DNA of 64,000 nt from an uncultured Roseovarius sp. (lineage in GTDB: Bacteria > Pseudomonadota > Alphaproteobacteria > Rhodobacterales > Rhodobacteraceae): NCBI RefSeq assembly GCF_913057115.1, contig NZ_CAJXNN010000014.1:1-64000 (forward strand), in the 5' to 3' direction. Below are positions 16,772 through 26,234 of this stretch, one piece after another; position 1 is the stretch's first letter, and every line of letters begins with the position of its first letter. The position numbers and the translations under genes were made by a program. The notes beneath the pieces were generated by a model. The model saw only the letters and a list, made by a program, of their open reading frames with translations, ran no database searches and was not told the DNA's origin.

Positions 16772-17573
16772 CACGTGCTCCGCCATCACCAGCAACGCCA
16801 GCGGGCTTCAGGCGCTGGCGCGACGGCCCTATGACAAACGCGCCACCCGCCCGATCTGGTTGCAGATATACGACCGGCTCGCCCGCGCCATCGACGAAAA
16901 CGTCGTGTCCCCCGGCAGCCGACTGCCGGGCGAGGTGCAACTGGCCGCGATGTTCCGTGTCAACCGTGTCACCATGCGGCGCGCTCTTGCGCTGCACCAA
17001 AGCGAAGGCAACCTTCAGGCGCGCAAGGGCGTGGGCATTTTCGTGCGGCCCAAACCCCGCCCCTTCCTGATCCAAGACGATATGCGCTTCGCCGACTCGC
17101 TCGGCGAGGCCGGTCAGAACGTCACATCGCGCACCCTGCGCCTTCACCGCGCCACGCCCAGCCCCGAAGCCGCCGCCCTGTTCGATCTCGACGACGGCGA
17201 CACCGTCATCGTGCTGCACCGCGTGCGGCTGCTCGATGGAGCGCCGATCTACGTCACGCACAAGGAATTTCCCGCCCGCCGGTTTCCCGACTTCGAACGC
17301 CTCTACACCGAAACCCAATCTGTCAGCGCGATCTACAAGGCCTCCGGCATCGCCCGGTTTCACCGCGCCGAAACCCGGGTGCGGGGCGGTCTGGCCCAAC
17401 AAGACGAGGCCGAAATCCTCGGCATTAACGCCAAGACGCCCGTGCAGTATGTTACCGCGATAAACACCGACCTCCAAGGTCGCCCGATCGAATTCAGCCA
17501 CGGCTGCTGGTCCATGACCAGTGTAGAATTCCTGTTTAGATCATCCGAAATACGGCACAGTGGCCAGCTCTGA
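16764..17573 (+). CDS. phnF: PhnF-type GntR/HutC-family regulator
   Basis: About 269 residues. The N-terminal winged helix-turn-helix reads RPIWLQIYDRLARAI, then GSRLPGEVQLAAMFRVNRVTMRRAL; the C-terminal UTRA ligand domain has TRTLRLHRATPS-like text, DGDTVIVLHRVRLLDGAPIYV and a final LQGRPIEFSHGCW. This is the phosphonate-operon repressor subfamily. The start is taken as GTG 16764, which overlaps the phnM stop and has GGAAG upstream; no in-frame ATG lies nearby. It probably controls the phnD-phnM divergent promoter. Confidence 0.82.
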   Translation: MTDTCSAITSNASGLQALARRPYDKRATRPIWLQIYDRLARAIDENVVSPGSRLPGEVQLAAMFRVNRVTMRRALALHQSEGNLQARKGVGIFVRPKPRPFLIQDDMRFADSLGEAGQNVTSRTLRLHRATPSPEAAALFDLDDGDTVIVLHRVRLLDGAPIYVTHKEFPARRFPDFERLYTETQSVSAIYKASGIARFHRAETRVRGGLAQQDEAEILGINAKTPVQYVTAINTDLQGRPIEFSHGCWSMTSVEFLFRSSEIRHSGQL

Positions 17574-17660
17574 GGCGCCCTGGCTGCGCGCATCGCAGCG
17601 CCGTGCAAGTCTCGGCAATTCTGTACCTATTGAACGCCCAAAAATGCAGCGCAACACAGT

Positions 17661-17750
17661 CTAACTCGGGCCCATCTCAGCCATCTGCCGCTGCCAGTCC
17701 TTTTTCAACAAGTCCAGGGTCTCCCGGTTCTTCAGGCGTGGATTATTCAT
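17661..17750 (-). CDS. Possible 29-residue peptide
   Basis: A short frame, opening MNNPRLKNRETLDLL and ending AEMGPS, is preceded by a strong ribosome site (GGGAGG within a G-rich run) six to ten bases from its ATG. The peptide is charged and helix-prone. I do not recognise it. The start signal is the only reason to list it; it could equally be the surviving 5' end of a longer lost gene. Confidence 0.25.
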   Translation of the reverse strand: MNNPRLKNRETLDLLKKDWQRQMAEMGPS

Positions 17751-17793
17751 CGCCCCCCCCTCCCGTAGGCTTGGGATTGTCTTGTTGACTGCG

Positions 17794-18012
17794 CTACATA
17801 GGCACAGTCGGCTTGGCCCGTTGAACGTTTGGCAGTGCGGCTTCACAGATTGTCGCGTAGCGGCAGGCTTGGCACGGTTTGCCGTCGCAGAAAGCTACGC
17901 CGAGCCGCTTTGGATCGGCGCCCTGATAAGGCGGGGCAACCGTCCGCGTCTCCTCCGTGGCCTTGTCGACTACGCCCTTCACGAACCCAGGGTCGAGGAG
18001 GTAGCAGCGCAT
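17794..18012 (-). CDS. Unassigned ORF with a four-cysteine motif
   Basis: 72 codons from an ATG at 18012; the same frame stays open 14 codons further up without a start. The C-terminal half has FCDGKPCQACRYATICEAA, giving C-x4-C-x2-C-x5-C, which looks like a zinc or Fe-S site. The text reads as real protein rather than a shadow, but I cannot name a family and no ribosome site is apparent. It may be the tail of a broken gene. Confidence 0.25.
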   Translation of the reverse strand: MRCYLLDPGFVKGVVDKATEETRTVAPPYQGADPKRLGVAFCDGKPCQACRYATICEAALPNVQRAKPTVPM

Positions 18013-18439
18013 CAGCTGGCCACTGTCAGGGCGGCCGTCATTATTCAGCGAAGCTTATCAACGCCCAGGGGCCGGATGCTTGATCCACCAAGCCACCTTG
18101 TGGCCCTATCGCGGGCTTTGTCTACCCTTTCCAAGGCTGTTCGATCCGGGCAATCGGACCCTTCGCTCCATTTGTTTCGCTCGACAACTGCGTTTTGATG
18201 ATTGGATACAGACAATGACAAAACCGAGCGCTTTCTCACCTAACCAACGCTATGTCTTGGCCAGCCGCACCCCTTGTTGACAACGGTTCAAGCGGCCGAC
18301 ACCGCCTAGGCCCCTGGCGCCGGGAATGTGCGCGCGATGATTGAGGGGCCGACGCAGGGTCGAAGGGCTTTAGCCGATTATCGGCTATTTTGAGCAAGCA
18401 TCAGGCGGTACGTGGCCGGCGGTTTGATGAGAAATGCGA

Positions 18440-19558
18440 TCAGGATGCCTTGCGGTTTTCAATCTCTTCATTGAAGCGATCGAGTTCGCGCTCGTCTTCC
18501 GGCAAGCCTTCTCGCGAAAGCAAGACAGCGACCTTGCGCAGCCCCGGAACATGACTGCAGATCACCAGCAGCATGACCATGATCGGCACCGACAGGAACA
18601 TGCCGGGGATGCCCCAAACAGCGCCCCAGAACGCAAGGCTAATGATGATCCCGAAAGAAGACAGGCGCAAAGCCCGCCCCATCATCCACGGGTCAATCAC
18701 ATTGCCGTTCACAAACTGTATGGCGCCGGTGATCAGGAACAGCAGGGCCGTCGTCGACGGCTCACCCGTTTCGACGAAGCCAACCAGCGCCACCATTCCC
18801 GTCGCGACGATGGAGCCGATGTTCGGAATGTAGTTGAGGATGAACGTCAGGATACCCAGCGACAAAGCGAGTTCGATGCCAAAAAACGTCGCCACGACAT
18901 AAACCATTGCCCCGGTGATCAGGCTGACGGCGGTCTTGACCAGCAGATAATAGTTTACCCGGTGGATGATTGACGTGATGATCTTGTTCGCGCGCTCGGC
19001 CTGCGCCTCATCGCCGAAGAAATTCGACATCTTTGCGCCGAACCAAATCCGTTCCGCGAAGAGAAAGCCGACGAAGAGGATGACAAGAACCGTTCCTTGC
19101 ATCAGGTTCCCGGCTTGCCCGGCCGCGGTGCGAACGTAGCTCGACAACTCCACGCTGTTCAGCGAGTTGAGCACCGCCCGCTCTACATCGTCGCCCATCC
19201 AGGCGAAAAGCGAGGCCACCGCCGAAGGCGCGCGCTCGGCATAGGACAGGGTGGTGCTCAACACGGTATTGAGTTGCGCCAGCAGGATGGACGACAACAA
19301 AAGTAGCGCGGTGGAAATGAGCACAAGGGCCGCAATGGAGGCGAGCCAGTTCGGCACGCCAAAGCGTCCGATACGTTGTCTGGCGATCAGGCGGATCACA
19401 TCCGAGGTCAGCGAAAACAGGATAATTGCCACCGCCAGCGAAATCAGAAGAAACCGCGCCTGAACCAACAGGAACAAGACCACCGCGAAAGCGATGATCA
19501 CAAGCGCGCCGGTGCGTACCCGCGCGTAGTCCTCGGTTTCCCCCGGAATCCCAGACAT
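18440..19558 (-). CDS. AI-2E family transporter (TqsA/PerM-like)
   Basis: About 372 residues with seven to eight membrane helices. The C-terminal half has LSLGILTFILNYIPNIGSIV and INPWMMG-like text VIDPWMMGRALRLSSFGIIISLAFWGAVWGIPGMFLSVP, here as in the AI-2E exporter family (DUF20). Members export autoinducer-2 or act as ion antiporters, and family alone does not decide which. The ATG at 19558 is preferred because AAGGAAAGACAGA precedes it; two in-frame ATGs 48 and 57 bases upstream lack such a site. The gene stands alone. Confidence 0.8.
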   Translation of the reverse strand: MSGIPGETEDYARVRTGALVIIAFAVVLFLLVQARFLLISLAVAIILFSLTSDVIRLIARQRIGRFGVPNWLASIAALVLISTALLLLSSILLAQLNTVLSTTLSYAERAPSAVASLFAWMGDDVERAVLNSLNSVELSSYVRTAAGQAGNLMQGTVLVILFVGFLFAERIWFGAKMSNFFGDEAQAERANKIITSIIHRVNYYLLVKTAVSLITGAMVYVVATFFGIELALSLGILTFILNYIPNIGSIVATGMVALVGFVETGEPSTTALLFLITGAIQFVNGNVIDPWMMGRALRLSSFGIIISLAFWGAVWGIPGMFLSVPIMVMLLVICSHVPGLRKVAVLLSREGLPEDERELDRFNEEIENRKAS

Positions 19559-19869
19559 TCTGTCTTTCCTTGTCGGCATGGGTGCCATTTTTACCCCTGA
19601 TCCGACTATGCGCATCTCGGCAACATGACACAAGTCATGGCACAGCTGTGATCGGTGAATTCCCGGTCTTCAGACCGACATTGACGAAAATCGTGGCGAC
19701 GCGCCTGCACAGAGCCATTCCTTCAGGTCGCCAGCTTGTTTGATTTGGGTGCCCCGTCCGGGCGCCTAGAGGCTCCAAGAGTGGTGCCCGGCCGCCAAGC
19801 TCCCTCCAAAGGAAACGCGCCCCGGGCGTATGACCCGTGGCGCAAGTTTCAGTCTGGAATATTGGGGGA
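19559..19869. other. Intergenic gap, no gene seen
   Basis: The 311 bases between the AI-2E-type gene start and the dapA stop contain no supportable coding sequence, RNA gene or clear terminator. The part next to 19558 must carry the promoter of the exporter gene. Confidence 0.4.
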
Positions 19870-20745
19870 TCAGTTCATCAAACCCGCAAAACGCAGGGCA
19901 TCATTCACCATCCCCTTGGTTTCATCCGTCAAACCGGTGAGGGGGGAGCGAACCTCTTCGCTGCACAGGCCCAGTTGCGACATGGCATATTTCACGCCAA
20001 CCAGACCGGGTTCGGTAAAGATCGCGGTGTGCAGCGGCATCAGCCGATCCTGCAACTCCAGCGCCTTGGCATAGTCACCTTCCAGCGTCGCGTTCTGCAC
20101 CTCGGCCACCAAACGCGGTGCCACATTGGCCGTCACCGAGATCACGCCCTGACCGCCCTGCGCATTGAAGCCATGAGCCGTGCCATCCTCGCCCGAGATC
20201 TGGCAGAACTCCGGCCCACAGATCATCCGTTGCAGGTTGACCCGCGCCAGATCGCCGGTGGCATCCTTGACGCCCACGATCCGAGGGAGCTTGGCCAGTT
20301 CACCCATGGTTTCAGGCGTCATATCCACGACCGACCGGCCCGGAATATTGTAGATGATGATCGGCAGCTCACAGCAATCATGCAGCGCGGTGAAATGTGC
20401 AATCAGCCCGCGTTGCGTCGGCTTGTTGTAGTAAGGCGTCACGATCAGCGCCGCATCAGCCCCGACTTTCGCCGCGTGCTGCATGAAGCGCATCGATTCC
20501 AGCGTGTTGTTGCTGCCCGCGCCCGCGATCACCGGAATGCGCCCGCCCACCGCGCGGACCACTTCCTCGACCACGGTTTCATGCTCTTCATGGGTCAGCG
20601 TCGGGCTTTCGCCGGTGGTGCCCACGGGCACAAGGCCATGACTGCCCTCGCCGATATGCCATTCTACAAGTTTTTTGAGCGTATCCAGATCCAGCTCGCC
20701 GTTCTTGAACGGCGTGACCAGGGCAGGAAAAGATCCTCTGAACAT
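19870..20745 (-). CDS. dapA: 4-hydroxy-tetrahydrodipicolinate synthase
   Basis: 291 residues, the normal length. DapA condenses pyruvate with aspartate semialdehyde in lysine and diaminopimelate synthesis. Seen: [37 protein letters not shown] with the active-site Tyr, IPGRSVVDM, and [11 protein letters not shown] with the Schiff-base Lys. The ATG at 20745 follows AAAGGAG; the longer upstream frame is not used. It diverges from slt with 158 bp between them. Related aldolases (e.g. N-acetylneuraminate lyase) share the fold, but the match to DapA is close. Confidence 0.93.
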   Translation of the reverse strand: MFRGSFPALVTPFKNGELDLDTLKKLVEWHIGEGSHGLVPVGTTGESPTLTHEEHETVVEEVVRAVGGRIPVIAGAGSNNTLESMRFMQHAAKVGADAALIVTPYYNKPTQRGLIAHFTALHDCCELPIIIYNIPGRSVVDMTPETMGELAKLPRIVGVKDATGDLARVNLQRMICGPEFCQISGEDGTAHGFNAQGGQGVISVTANVAPRLVAEVQNATLEGDYAKALELQDRLMPLHTAIFTEPGLVGVKYAMSQLGLCSEEVRSPLTGLTDETKGMVNDALRFAGLMN

Positions 20746-20903
20746 GACACGCTCCTTTGCTTTTGCGTCGTGGCCGTTTGAGGCCGGTTGATACTGTGCC
20801 ACTGCGTGCGCGGCGAAAGCCCGCCGCCTTGCCGGGAATGTGAATGGACGCAAGGCGCGCGCATGCATAGGCTGGCGCTGTCTATCCTTCGAACGGGCCA
20901 AAA

Positions 20904-22874
20904 ATGCAAGAGATGTTGCGCCTCATAGCTCTGTCATTGATGCTCATTTGCCAGAGTCTCCCGGCTTTGGCCGAGACACCCCCGCGCGTGGCCCCCAGGC
21001 CTTTGTCCAGTGCCTTCGATGCGCTTTCGGGCGGGCGCTGGGAGGTGGCTGCCGATCTGGCCCGTCGCGATGGGGCGGCGGCCGAGGCGCTGGTGGAATG
21101 GTACCGCCTGCGTACGGGGCACGGCACCCCGCTGGAGGTGCTCGAATTCCTCGACACCCATGCCGATTGGCCGGGTCTCGACTATCTGCGCAAGCAGAGC
21201 GAAGAGGCGATGGCAGATGCTCCCGATGAACTGATCCTGCGCTTTTACGATGGCATCCGTGCGCAAACCGGCATCGGTGCGCTATCGCAGGCCCGCGCGC
21301 TTCTGGCCGCCGGCCGCAAAGGCGAGGCCGAGGCCAGCCTTGTTCTGGCCTGGCGCACCCTTGATCTTAGCACCGAAGAACACGAGGCTTTCATCGCCCG
21401 CCACGGCGCGCTCCTCAAGCCGCACCACGCCGAGCGCCTCGACATGGCCCACTGGCGCGGGTTGCGCGACGTGGCCCTGATGCTCCCATTGGTGGATGAG
21501 GAAAAGCGCCAACAAATCGAAACCGCCCAGATGATCGACAGCGCACGCCGCGGCCTGGACGATCGAATCGATGATCTGTCCGAGGCTGAAAAGACCGATC
21601 CGCATGTCGCCTATGCACTGTTCAATCACTACCTTGAACGCAACCGGCGCCAGGATGCGCTCGACACCATCCTCACTCAAAGCCGCATCCCGGGAGGCTT
21701 GGGCGAACCCGACCGCTGGGCGGGCTGGCGCCGCGCCTTGGCGCGTGACCAAATGCGCGACGACGACCCGCAAACCGCCTACGCCCTTGCCGCCACCCAC
21801 CAGCTTGCCGATGGGTCAGCCTATGCCGATCTCGAATGGCTTTCGGGCTACCTTGCGCTGACTTACCTCAAAGATGCCGAACTCGCCCGCGATCACTTCC
21901 AACGGTTCCGCGCTGCCGTGGACACGCCCATTTCCCTTGGCCGGGCGGGATACTGGATTGGCCGCGCCCAAGAGGCGCTGGGCGATGATGAGGCCGCGCA
22001 AATGGCCTATGCCCAAGGTGCAGACCATCAAACCAGTTTCTACGGCCTGCTGGCCGCCGAAAAGGCCGGGTTGCCCTCGGATCCGGCTCTGAAAGGCGTG
22101 AATGATTTCGCAGAATACGAAGGCAGTGAGTTGATCCAACGCCCGGTGACCCAAGCCGCCATAATGGCGCTTGCCGCGGGTCGTTTGAACCTTGCCGAAC
22201 GATTCTTCACCCATATCGCCGAAACGCTGGACGAGGACGGGCTGAAACAACTGGCCGGCCTTCTACGTGATCTTGAGCAACCGCATTTGCAAGTGATGAT
22301 CGGCAAACGCGCGGCCCGCCGCGGCCTTACCCTGCCGGGGCCCTACTATGCCCTGCACCCAATGACCGAAATGAACCTGTCCGTGTCCATGGAATTGGCC
22401 CTCGCCATAGCCCGCCGCGAAAGCGAATTCGATCATCGGGTTTCAAGCCGTGTCGGCGCCGAAGGCCTGATGCAGCTTATGCCGGGAACCGCCTCGGACA
22501 TGGCCCGCGATCTGGGGATTGAACATGACCGCAGGCGCGTGCTGTCCGATTGGGCCTATAACGCGCAGCTCGGCTCGGCCTACCTTGCCTATCTGGCGGA
22601 TCGCTTCGACGGCAATATCGTGCTGATGTCGGCAGGCTATAACGCCGGGCCTGCCCGCCCCGATCGCTGGATCGAGCGCTTCGGCGATCCCCGGCGCGGC
22701 GATATGGATGTCGTGGACTGGATCGAACACATCCCCTTCCGCGAAACCCGCAACTACGTCATGCGCGTCGCCGAAAGCGTGGCCGTTTATCGCGCCCGTC
22801 TGGGGCGCGATCCACACCCTGTGCCCTTTTCTAAGGAGCTCACCGGCGCAACCCTGCGCGTGGTACTCGATTAA
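20904..22874 (+). CDS. slt: Soluble lytic murein transglycosylase
   Basis: 656 residues. A signal peptide (ending PALAE) leads to a long helical superhelix rich in Ala and Leu, then a C-terminal SLT domain: [30 protein letters not shown] holds the catalytic Glu (RRESEF), and [15 protein letters not shown] is the family AGYNAGP block. The enzyme cleaves peptidoglycan glycan strands in the periplasm, forming 1,6-anhydro products. Size and order match Slt70. It ends in a double hairpin shared with the convergent gene. Confidence 0.9.
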   Translation: MQEMLRLIALSLMLICQSLPALAETPPRVAPRPLSSAFDALSGGRWEVAADLARRDGAAAEALVEWYRLRTGHGTPLEVLEFLDTHADWPGLDYLRKQSEEAMADAPDELILRFYDGIRAQTGIGALSQARALLAAGRKGEAEASLVLAWRTLDLSTEEHEAFIARHGALLKPHHAERLDMAHWRGLRDVALMLPLVDEEKRQQIETAQMIDSARRGLDDRIDDLSEAEKTDPHVAYALFNHYLERNRRQDALDTILTQSRIPGGLGEPDRWAGWRRALARDQMRDDDPQTAYALAATHQLADGSAYADLEWLSGYLALTYLKDAELARDHFQRFRAAVDTPISLGRAGYWIGRAQEALGDDEAAQMAYAQGADHQTSFYGLLAAEKAGLPSDPALKGVNDFAEYEGSELIQRPVTQAAIMALAAGRLNLAERFFTHIAETLDEDGLKQLAGLLRDLEQPHLQVMIGKRAARRGLTLPGPYYALHPMTEMNLSVSMELALAIARRESEFDHRVSSRVGAEGLMQLMPGTASDMARDLGIEHDRRRVLSDWAYNAQLGSAYLAYLADRFDGNIVLMSAGYNAGPARPDRWIERFGDPRRGDMDVVDWIEHIPFRETRNYVMRVAESVAVYRARLGRDPHPVPFSKELTGATLRVVLD

Positions 22875-22883
22875 CCGCTCTTC

Positions 22884-22925
22884 AGGCCTCGCGGCCTTCT
22901 TCGCGAAAAGGCCCCGAAAGGGGCC
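22884..22925. terminator. Double hairpin between convergent genes
   Basis: AGGCC-TCGC-GGCCT (22884-22897) is followed by TTCTTCGCG, then GGCCCC-GAAA-GGGGCC (22910-22925) with a very stable GNRA-type loop. It lies just after slt and before the stop of the minus-strand porin gene and probably ends both transcripts. Two other hairpins in the window carry the same TTCTTCGC tail. Confidence 0.65.
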
Positions 22926-22962
22926 GATGAGCGGCGCGAGGCGTCCCCGCGCCACCCTTGTC

Positions 22963-24069
22963 TCAAAACCCTTTGCGCCATGCCACCTGCAATGACCAAT
23001 CGCGCTTCAATCGCGGACCGTTCAGGCGTTGATAAACCGGAACGCCAATTTCCAACCCGATCTTATGACCCTTCAGCGCGCCGCGCTGCACGGTGAAATC
23101 CGCGCCGCCATAAATGCTAACCGTTTCACCACCGTAGTTCAGCGGATCAGTCCCCGGCATGGCGCCGCCGATCAGCGGGTCGCGCCCGTCGATCCGGCCT
23201 TCGGTCTCGGCCTCGACCCGCGCCGAGTAACTCACCCATTTCGCGGCACGGTAGCTGGTCCATGCGGTCACGCTCGCCTTGTCCCCAAGGCTATAGCCCT
23301 CGTCGTTGCTGCCCAGGCGGATCACACCGCTGGCCTGCGCACCCCAATTCCAGCGCCCCTTGCCATCCGACCACGTCAGCCTTGGCATCAGATCATAGGT
23401 CCCCGACCCCAACTGCATGCTATAGGCCATCCGTCCGACAGGACGTGCCCCGTTCGGCATCAGCATTCGGCCCGTTTCGGTGATCGACCCGGTGGGCAGG
23501 CTCAGACCCAGACCAAGGGTCAGCCGCTGGCGCTTTTTCTTGTGCAGCCCGACAAGCGCGCCAACCTTGATATCGCCCAGGCCTTCCGAACGCATCGTAT
23601 TGGTGCCAAGCCGCGTGGCCCCGGCCATCCCCGAATAGGTCAGCGCGGTCATGGATTTCTTCACATAAGGCACCATCGCCATCAGGGTGACCTTGTCGCT
23701 CAGGCCATACATCCCGCCCACCATCTGCATATCGCCTTCCATCGAAAGCGGGATCACCCGCAGGTTCGCAGGCGGGGCGAACCGGTTGGCCAAGGTGGTT
23801 GCCGCCACATCCGGGGCATAATCCGTCGTCCCCGACCGTAGACCCGACATCTCCATATGCCCCGCCCGATAGGTCAGCATGAATTTCCCCTTGGGCAGGG
23901 TATGCCGCCCCATCACACCAATTGGCCCATGCATACCGCCATGCATCATCTTGTCCTTGTGCGCCTTCTGGCCCATGTCCCCCATATCGTCGCCCATCGC
24001 CATCTGGGCCGCGGCACCACTGGCCACAGCCATACACAGCGCCAAGGCGCTCAAAAATTTCACTGTCAT
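22963..24069 (-). CDS. Outer-membrane beta-barrel, MetA/phenol-pathway 'transporter' family
   Basis: About 368 residues: signal peptide ending GAAAQ, then a segment extremely rich in Met and His (AMGDDMGDMGQ, KMMHGGMHG), then a repeated amphipathic beta-strand pattern ending in an aromatic residue (RKGF), as expected for an outer-membrane barrel. GLGLSLPTGSI fits the COG4313-like 'transporter' family. The ATG at 24069 has AGGA at proper distance. The Met/His-rich head suggests copper or another soft metal; that is inference. It follows a small CPFHG protein gene by 69 bp and is probably co-transcribed. Confidence 0.65.
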   Translation of the reverse strand: MTVKFLSALALCMAVASGAAAQMAMGDDMGDMGQKAHKDKMMHGGMHGPIGVMGRHTLPKGKFMLTYRAGHMEMSGLRSGTTDYAPDVAATTLANRFAPPANLRVIPLSMEGDMQMVGGMYGLSDKVTLMAMVPYVKKSMTALTYSGMAGATRLGTNTMRSEGLGDIKVGALVGLHKKKRQRLTLGLGLSLPTGSITETGRMLMPNGARPVGRMAYSMQLGSGTYDLMPRLTWSDGKGRWNWGAQASGVIRLGSNDEGYSLGDKASVTAWTSYRAAKWVSYSARVEAETEGRIDGRDPLIGGAMPGTDPLNYGGETVSIYGGADFTVQRGALKGHKIGLEIGVPVYQRLNGPRLKRDWSLQVAWRKGF

Positions 24070-24138
24070 TGTCATGTCCTTTGTCTCCCGCAGGCCCAAG
24101 GCCGCGGAGTATTGTCCGAGAGTTTGTTTGACTTGATC

Positions 24139-24513
24139 TCAGACAGGCAAAGGCGGCGCGCGCGCGGTATTGCTGCGCGCCCGACGGGATTGGACGTGTA
24201 AGGAAACGGCGGGCCAGTCGGCCCATTGCGCCACGCGCTCTGGCCGGGTCACCTGAGGGGGCTGCACCCCGACCAGCGCCAGCGTGACACCGTGGAAGGG
24301 GCACGGCTCGCCTTCGGGTGCGTCACCATCCACGGGTGTTCCATCCAGCGTGACGTAATAAACCTCACCACCCGAACAGACCGCGATCAACCCGGGTTCC
24401 GGGGCCGACAGGATGACGGGGGCGGCAACAACCCGCAGTGCCACCACAAGCACCAACAGGGCGGCCAAGCCACCCCGCGCCCATGATCCAACGCTGTTCA
24501 GGGTCGCTCTCAC
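24139..24513 (-). CDS. Small secreted or membrane-anchored protein, DUF2946-like
   Basis: 124 residues. One N-terminal hydrophobic segment (LAALLVLVVALRVVAAPVI) is followed by a short extracytoplasmic part with IAVCSGGEVYYV and EPCPFHG, two cysteines and a His that could bind metal. The layout recalls DUF2946-type proteins found beside copper-related barrels, but the match is weak. It lies just upstream of the Met/His-rich barrel gene on the same strand, which is the best clue to its role. Confidence 0.5.
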   Translation of the reverse strand: MRATLNSVGSWARGGLAALLVLVVALRVVAAPVILSAPEPGLIAVCSGGEVYYVTLDGTPVDGDAPEGEPCPFHGVTLALVGVQPPQVTRPERVAQWADWPAVSLHVQSRRARSNTARAPPLPV

Positions 24514-24594
24514 CGCGCACTCGCCATTAACATTCCAGCGCTGGAATGTTTGTCACAATCCGATCACCAAGGGAAGGCGGTCAAACCGCCGCAG

Positions 24595-25461
24595 CTAGGC
24601 TTTTTGCCTTTGCCGCCACAGGGTAAAGAGGCCCGCCCCAACAATCAGGGCCGCGCCAAGTGCCACGTTCAACTGGATCGTCTCGGCAAACACGGTGATT
24701 CCGATGGCGCTGCCAAAGACCAGCTGCAAATAGGCAAAGGGCTGCACCGAACTGGCCTCGGCCACCTCGTAGCATTTGATCAGCGTGAAATGCCCCAAGG
24801 CCCCGGTGATGCAAAGCGCCCCCATCCAGACCCAATCCGGCCCGGTCATCGGCTCCCAAAACCAGATGCCCACGGCGGTCATCGCCACCGATCCCACCGT
24901 GCCGGTCCAGAAAAACGAGGTCGCCGCACTGTCCTGCCGCGCCACATAGCGCGTCAAAAGCCCATAAAGCGCGAACATCAGCGCCGCGATCAGGGGAACA
25001 ACGGCAGCAGGCTGAAAGACGCCAAACCCCGGCTCCAGAATGATGATGACACCGATAAACCCAACCCCAATCGCCGCCCAGCGGCGCCAGCCCACATGCT
25101 CACCCAAAATCGGCCCCGATAGCGCGGCAATCAACAGCGGGTAACAGGTAAAAACCGCATGGCTTTCCACCAGCCCCAAAAGGGTGAATCCGTAAACCAT
25201 CACACAGATTTCCGCGACAAGCAGAACCGCCCGAAACCCCTGCACCACGGGTTGCCGCGTTCGCGCCGCCGCCCTTAGGCCACCGGCCTTGCGCGCCGCC
25301 ACGCTCATCACGAAGGCGGCAAAGAACCAATAGCGGATCATCACCACCATCAGCACATTGTATTCCCCCGCCAAATGGCGGCTGATCCCGTCCTGCACGG
25401 CAAAAATAAATGTCGTCACCACCATCAGGATGATGCCAAGCCGGGTGTTTTGCTCGGTCAT
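24595..25461 (-). CDS. DMT/EamA family transporter
   Basis: 288 residues with ten predicted helices in two EamA repeats. Seen: FAVQDGISRHLAGEYN near the start, VESHAVFTCYPLLIAALSGPILGE closing the first repeat, and SSVQPFAYLQLVFGSAIG in the second. These exporters carry amino acids, nucleosides or other metabolites; the substrate cannot be read from sequence. The ATG overlaps the mnmD stop as ATGA, so it is translated from the mnmD message. Confidence 0.82.
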   Translation of the reverse strand: MTEQNTRLGIILMVVTTFIFAVQDGISRHLAGEYNVLMVVMIRYWFFAAFVMSVAARKAGGLRAAARTRQPVVQGFRAVLLVAEICVMVYGFTLLGLVESHAVFTCYPLLIAALSGPILGEHVGWRRWAAIGVGFIGVIIILEPGFGVFQPAAVVPLIAALMFALYGLLTRYVARQDSAATSFFWTGTVGSVAMTAVGIWFWEPMTGPDWVWMGALCITGALGHFTLIKCYEVAEASSVQPFAYLQLVFGSAIGITVFAETIQLNVALGAALIVGAGLFTLWRQRQKA

Positions 25462-26129
25462 GCGCTACCCATCCTAGCCTGTGTCATGTGCCGTTTGCGG
25501 CCATAGCCCGGCACGCGGGTTACCGTGAAGCCCGCCGCCTCCAATCCCCGCCGCACGAAACCCGCGGCGGTATAGGTCGCCGCCGTTCCATTCGGGGCCG
25601 TATGCGCGCCCACTTGCGCCATCAAGCCCTCTTCCCACAACTCCGGGTTCTTCGCGGGTGAAAACCCGTCCAGAAACCACGCATCGGCCCGGCCTTGCCA
25701 GTCCGGCAATGTCTCCCTCGCGTCGCCCTCGATCATCTCGAACCGCAAATCGGGCAGGTCAAACGCCCGCGCCCCGCGCTGCCAATGCGCAGCCAACGCC
25801 TCGGCAATCTCCGCCACCTCCGGAAACCCCGCCTGTGCCCGGATCATATCCTCCGCCGCCATCGGAAAGGCTTCGAACGTGGTGTACCGCAAAACGCCGG
25901 AAACCCCCGCCGCCCGCCACGCCTGCAAGCAGGCCAACAGGTTCAGCCCCGTGCCAAACCCCAACTCGGCCACCTGAAACCCATCCTTGAGACGCGCGGA
26001 CAAATCATTGCCCGCCAAGAACACATGCCGCGTTTCCGCCAACCCGTTTTCAAGGCTGTAATAGGGGTCGTCGAACCGGGTTGAGACCGGCACGCTCTCA
26101 CGCCATTGCAACTCGGCTTGCCCCGTCAT
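25458..26129 (-). CDS. mnmD: tRNA (mnm5s2U34) methyltransferase
   Basis: About 223 residues. MnmD performs the last methylation of the wobble uridine in tRNAs for Lys, Glu and Gln. ESVPVSTRFDDPYYSLENGL, ETRHVFLAGNDL and the SAM-binding ELGFGTGLN, followed by DAWFLDGFSPAKNPELW, are exact family blocks. The ATG at 26129 gives the family-typical start; upstream frame is not supported. In E. coli this domain is fused to an FAD oxidase in MnmC; here a DAO-type oxidase gene begins 105 bp away on the opposite strand, so the two activities appear split. Confidence 0.88.
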   Translation of the reverse strand: MTGQAELQWRESVPVSTRFDDPYYSLENGLAETRHVFLAGNDLSARLKDGFQVAELGFGTGLNLLACLQAWRAAGVSGVLRYTTFEAFPMAAEDMIRAQAGFPEVAEIAEALAAHWQRGARAFDLPDLRFEMIEGDARETLPDWQGRADAWFLDGFSPAKNPELWEEGLMAQVGAHTAPNGTAATYTAAGFVRRGLEAAGFTVTRVPGYGRKRHMTQARMGSA

Positions 26130-26234
26130 GTCCTTCGTCGCCTTTCGGAGTGTCTGAGGCGCGCGCCGGATATACACCGCGCCGCCCTCATGCCATAACG
26201 CGCCCGACACTGCCGGGGAAGAAGGGAAATGGCA

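Larger units (their letters stand above)
17574..18439. other. 866-bp gene-poor gap with two doubtful small ORFs
   Basis: No established gene is recognised. The gap holds a 29-codon and a 72-codon minus-strand frame (listed separately) and a near-perfect hairpin AGCCGAT-T-ATCGGCT close to 18373-18387, which may end transcription of the adjacent exporter gene. The stretch looks like decayed coding DNA rather than pure spacer. Confidence 0.4.
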
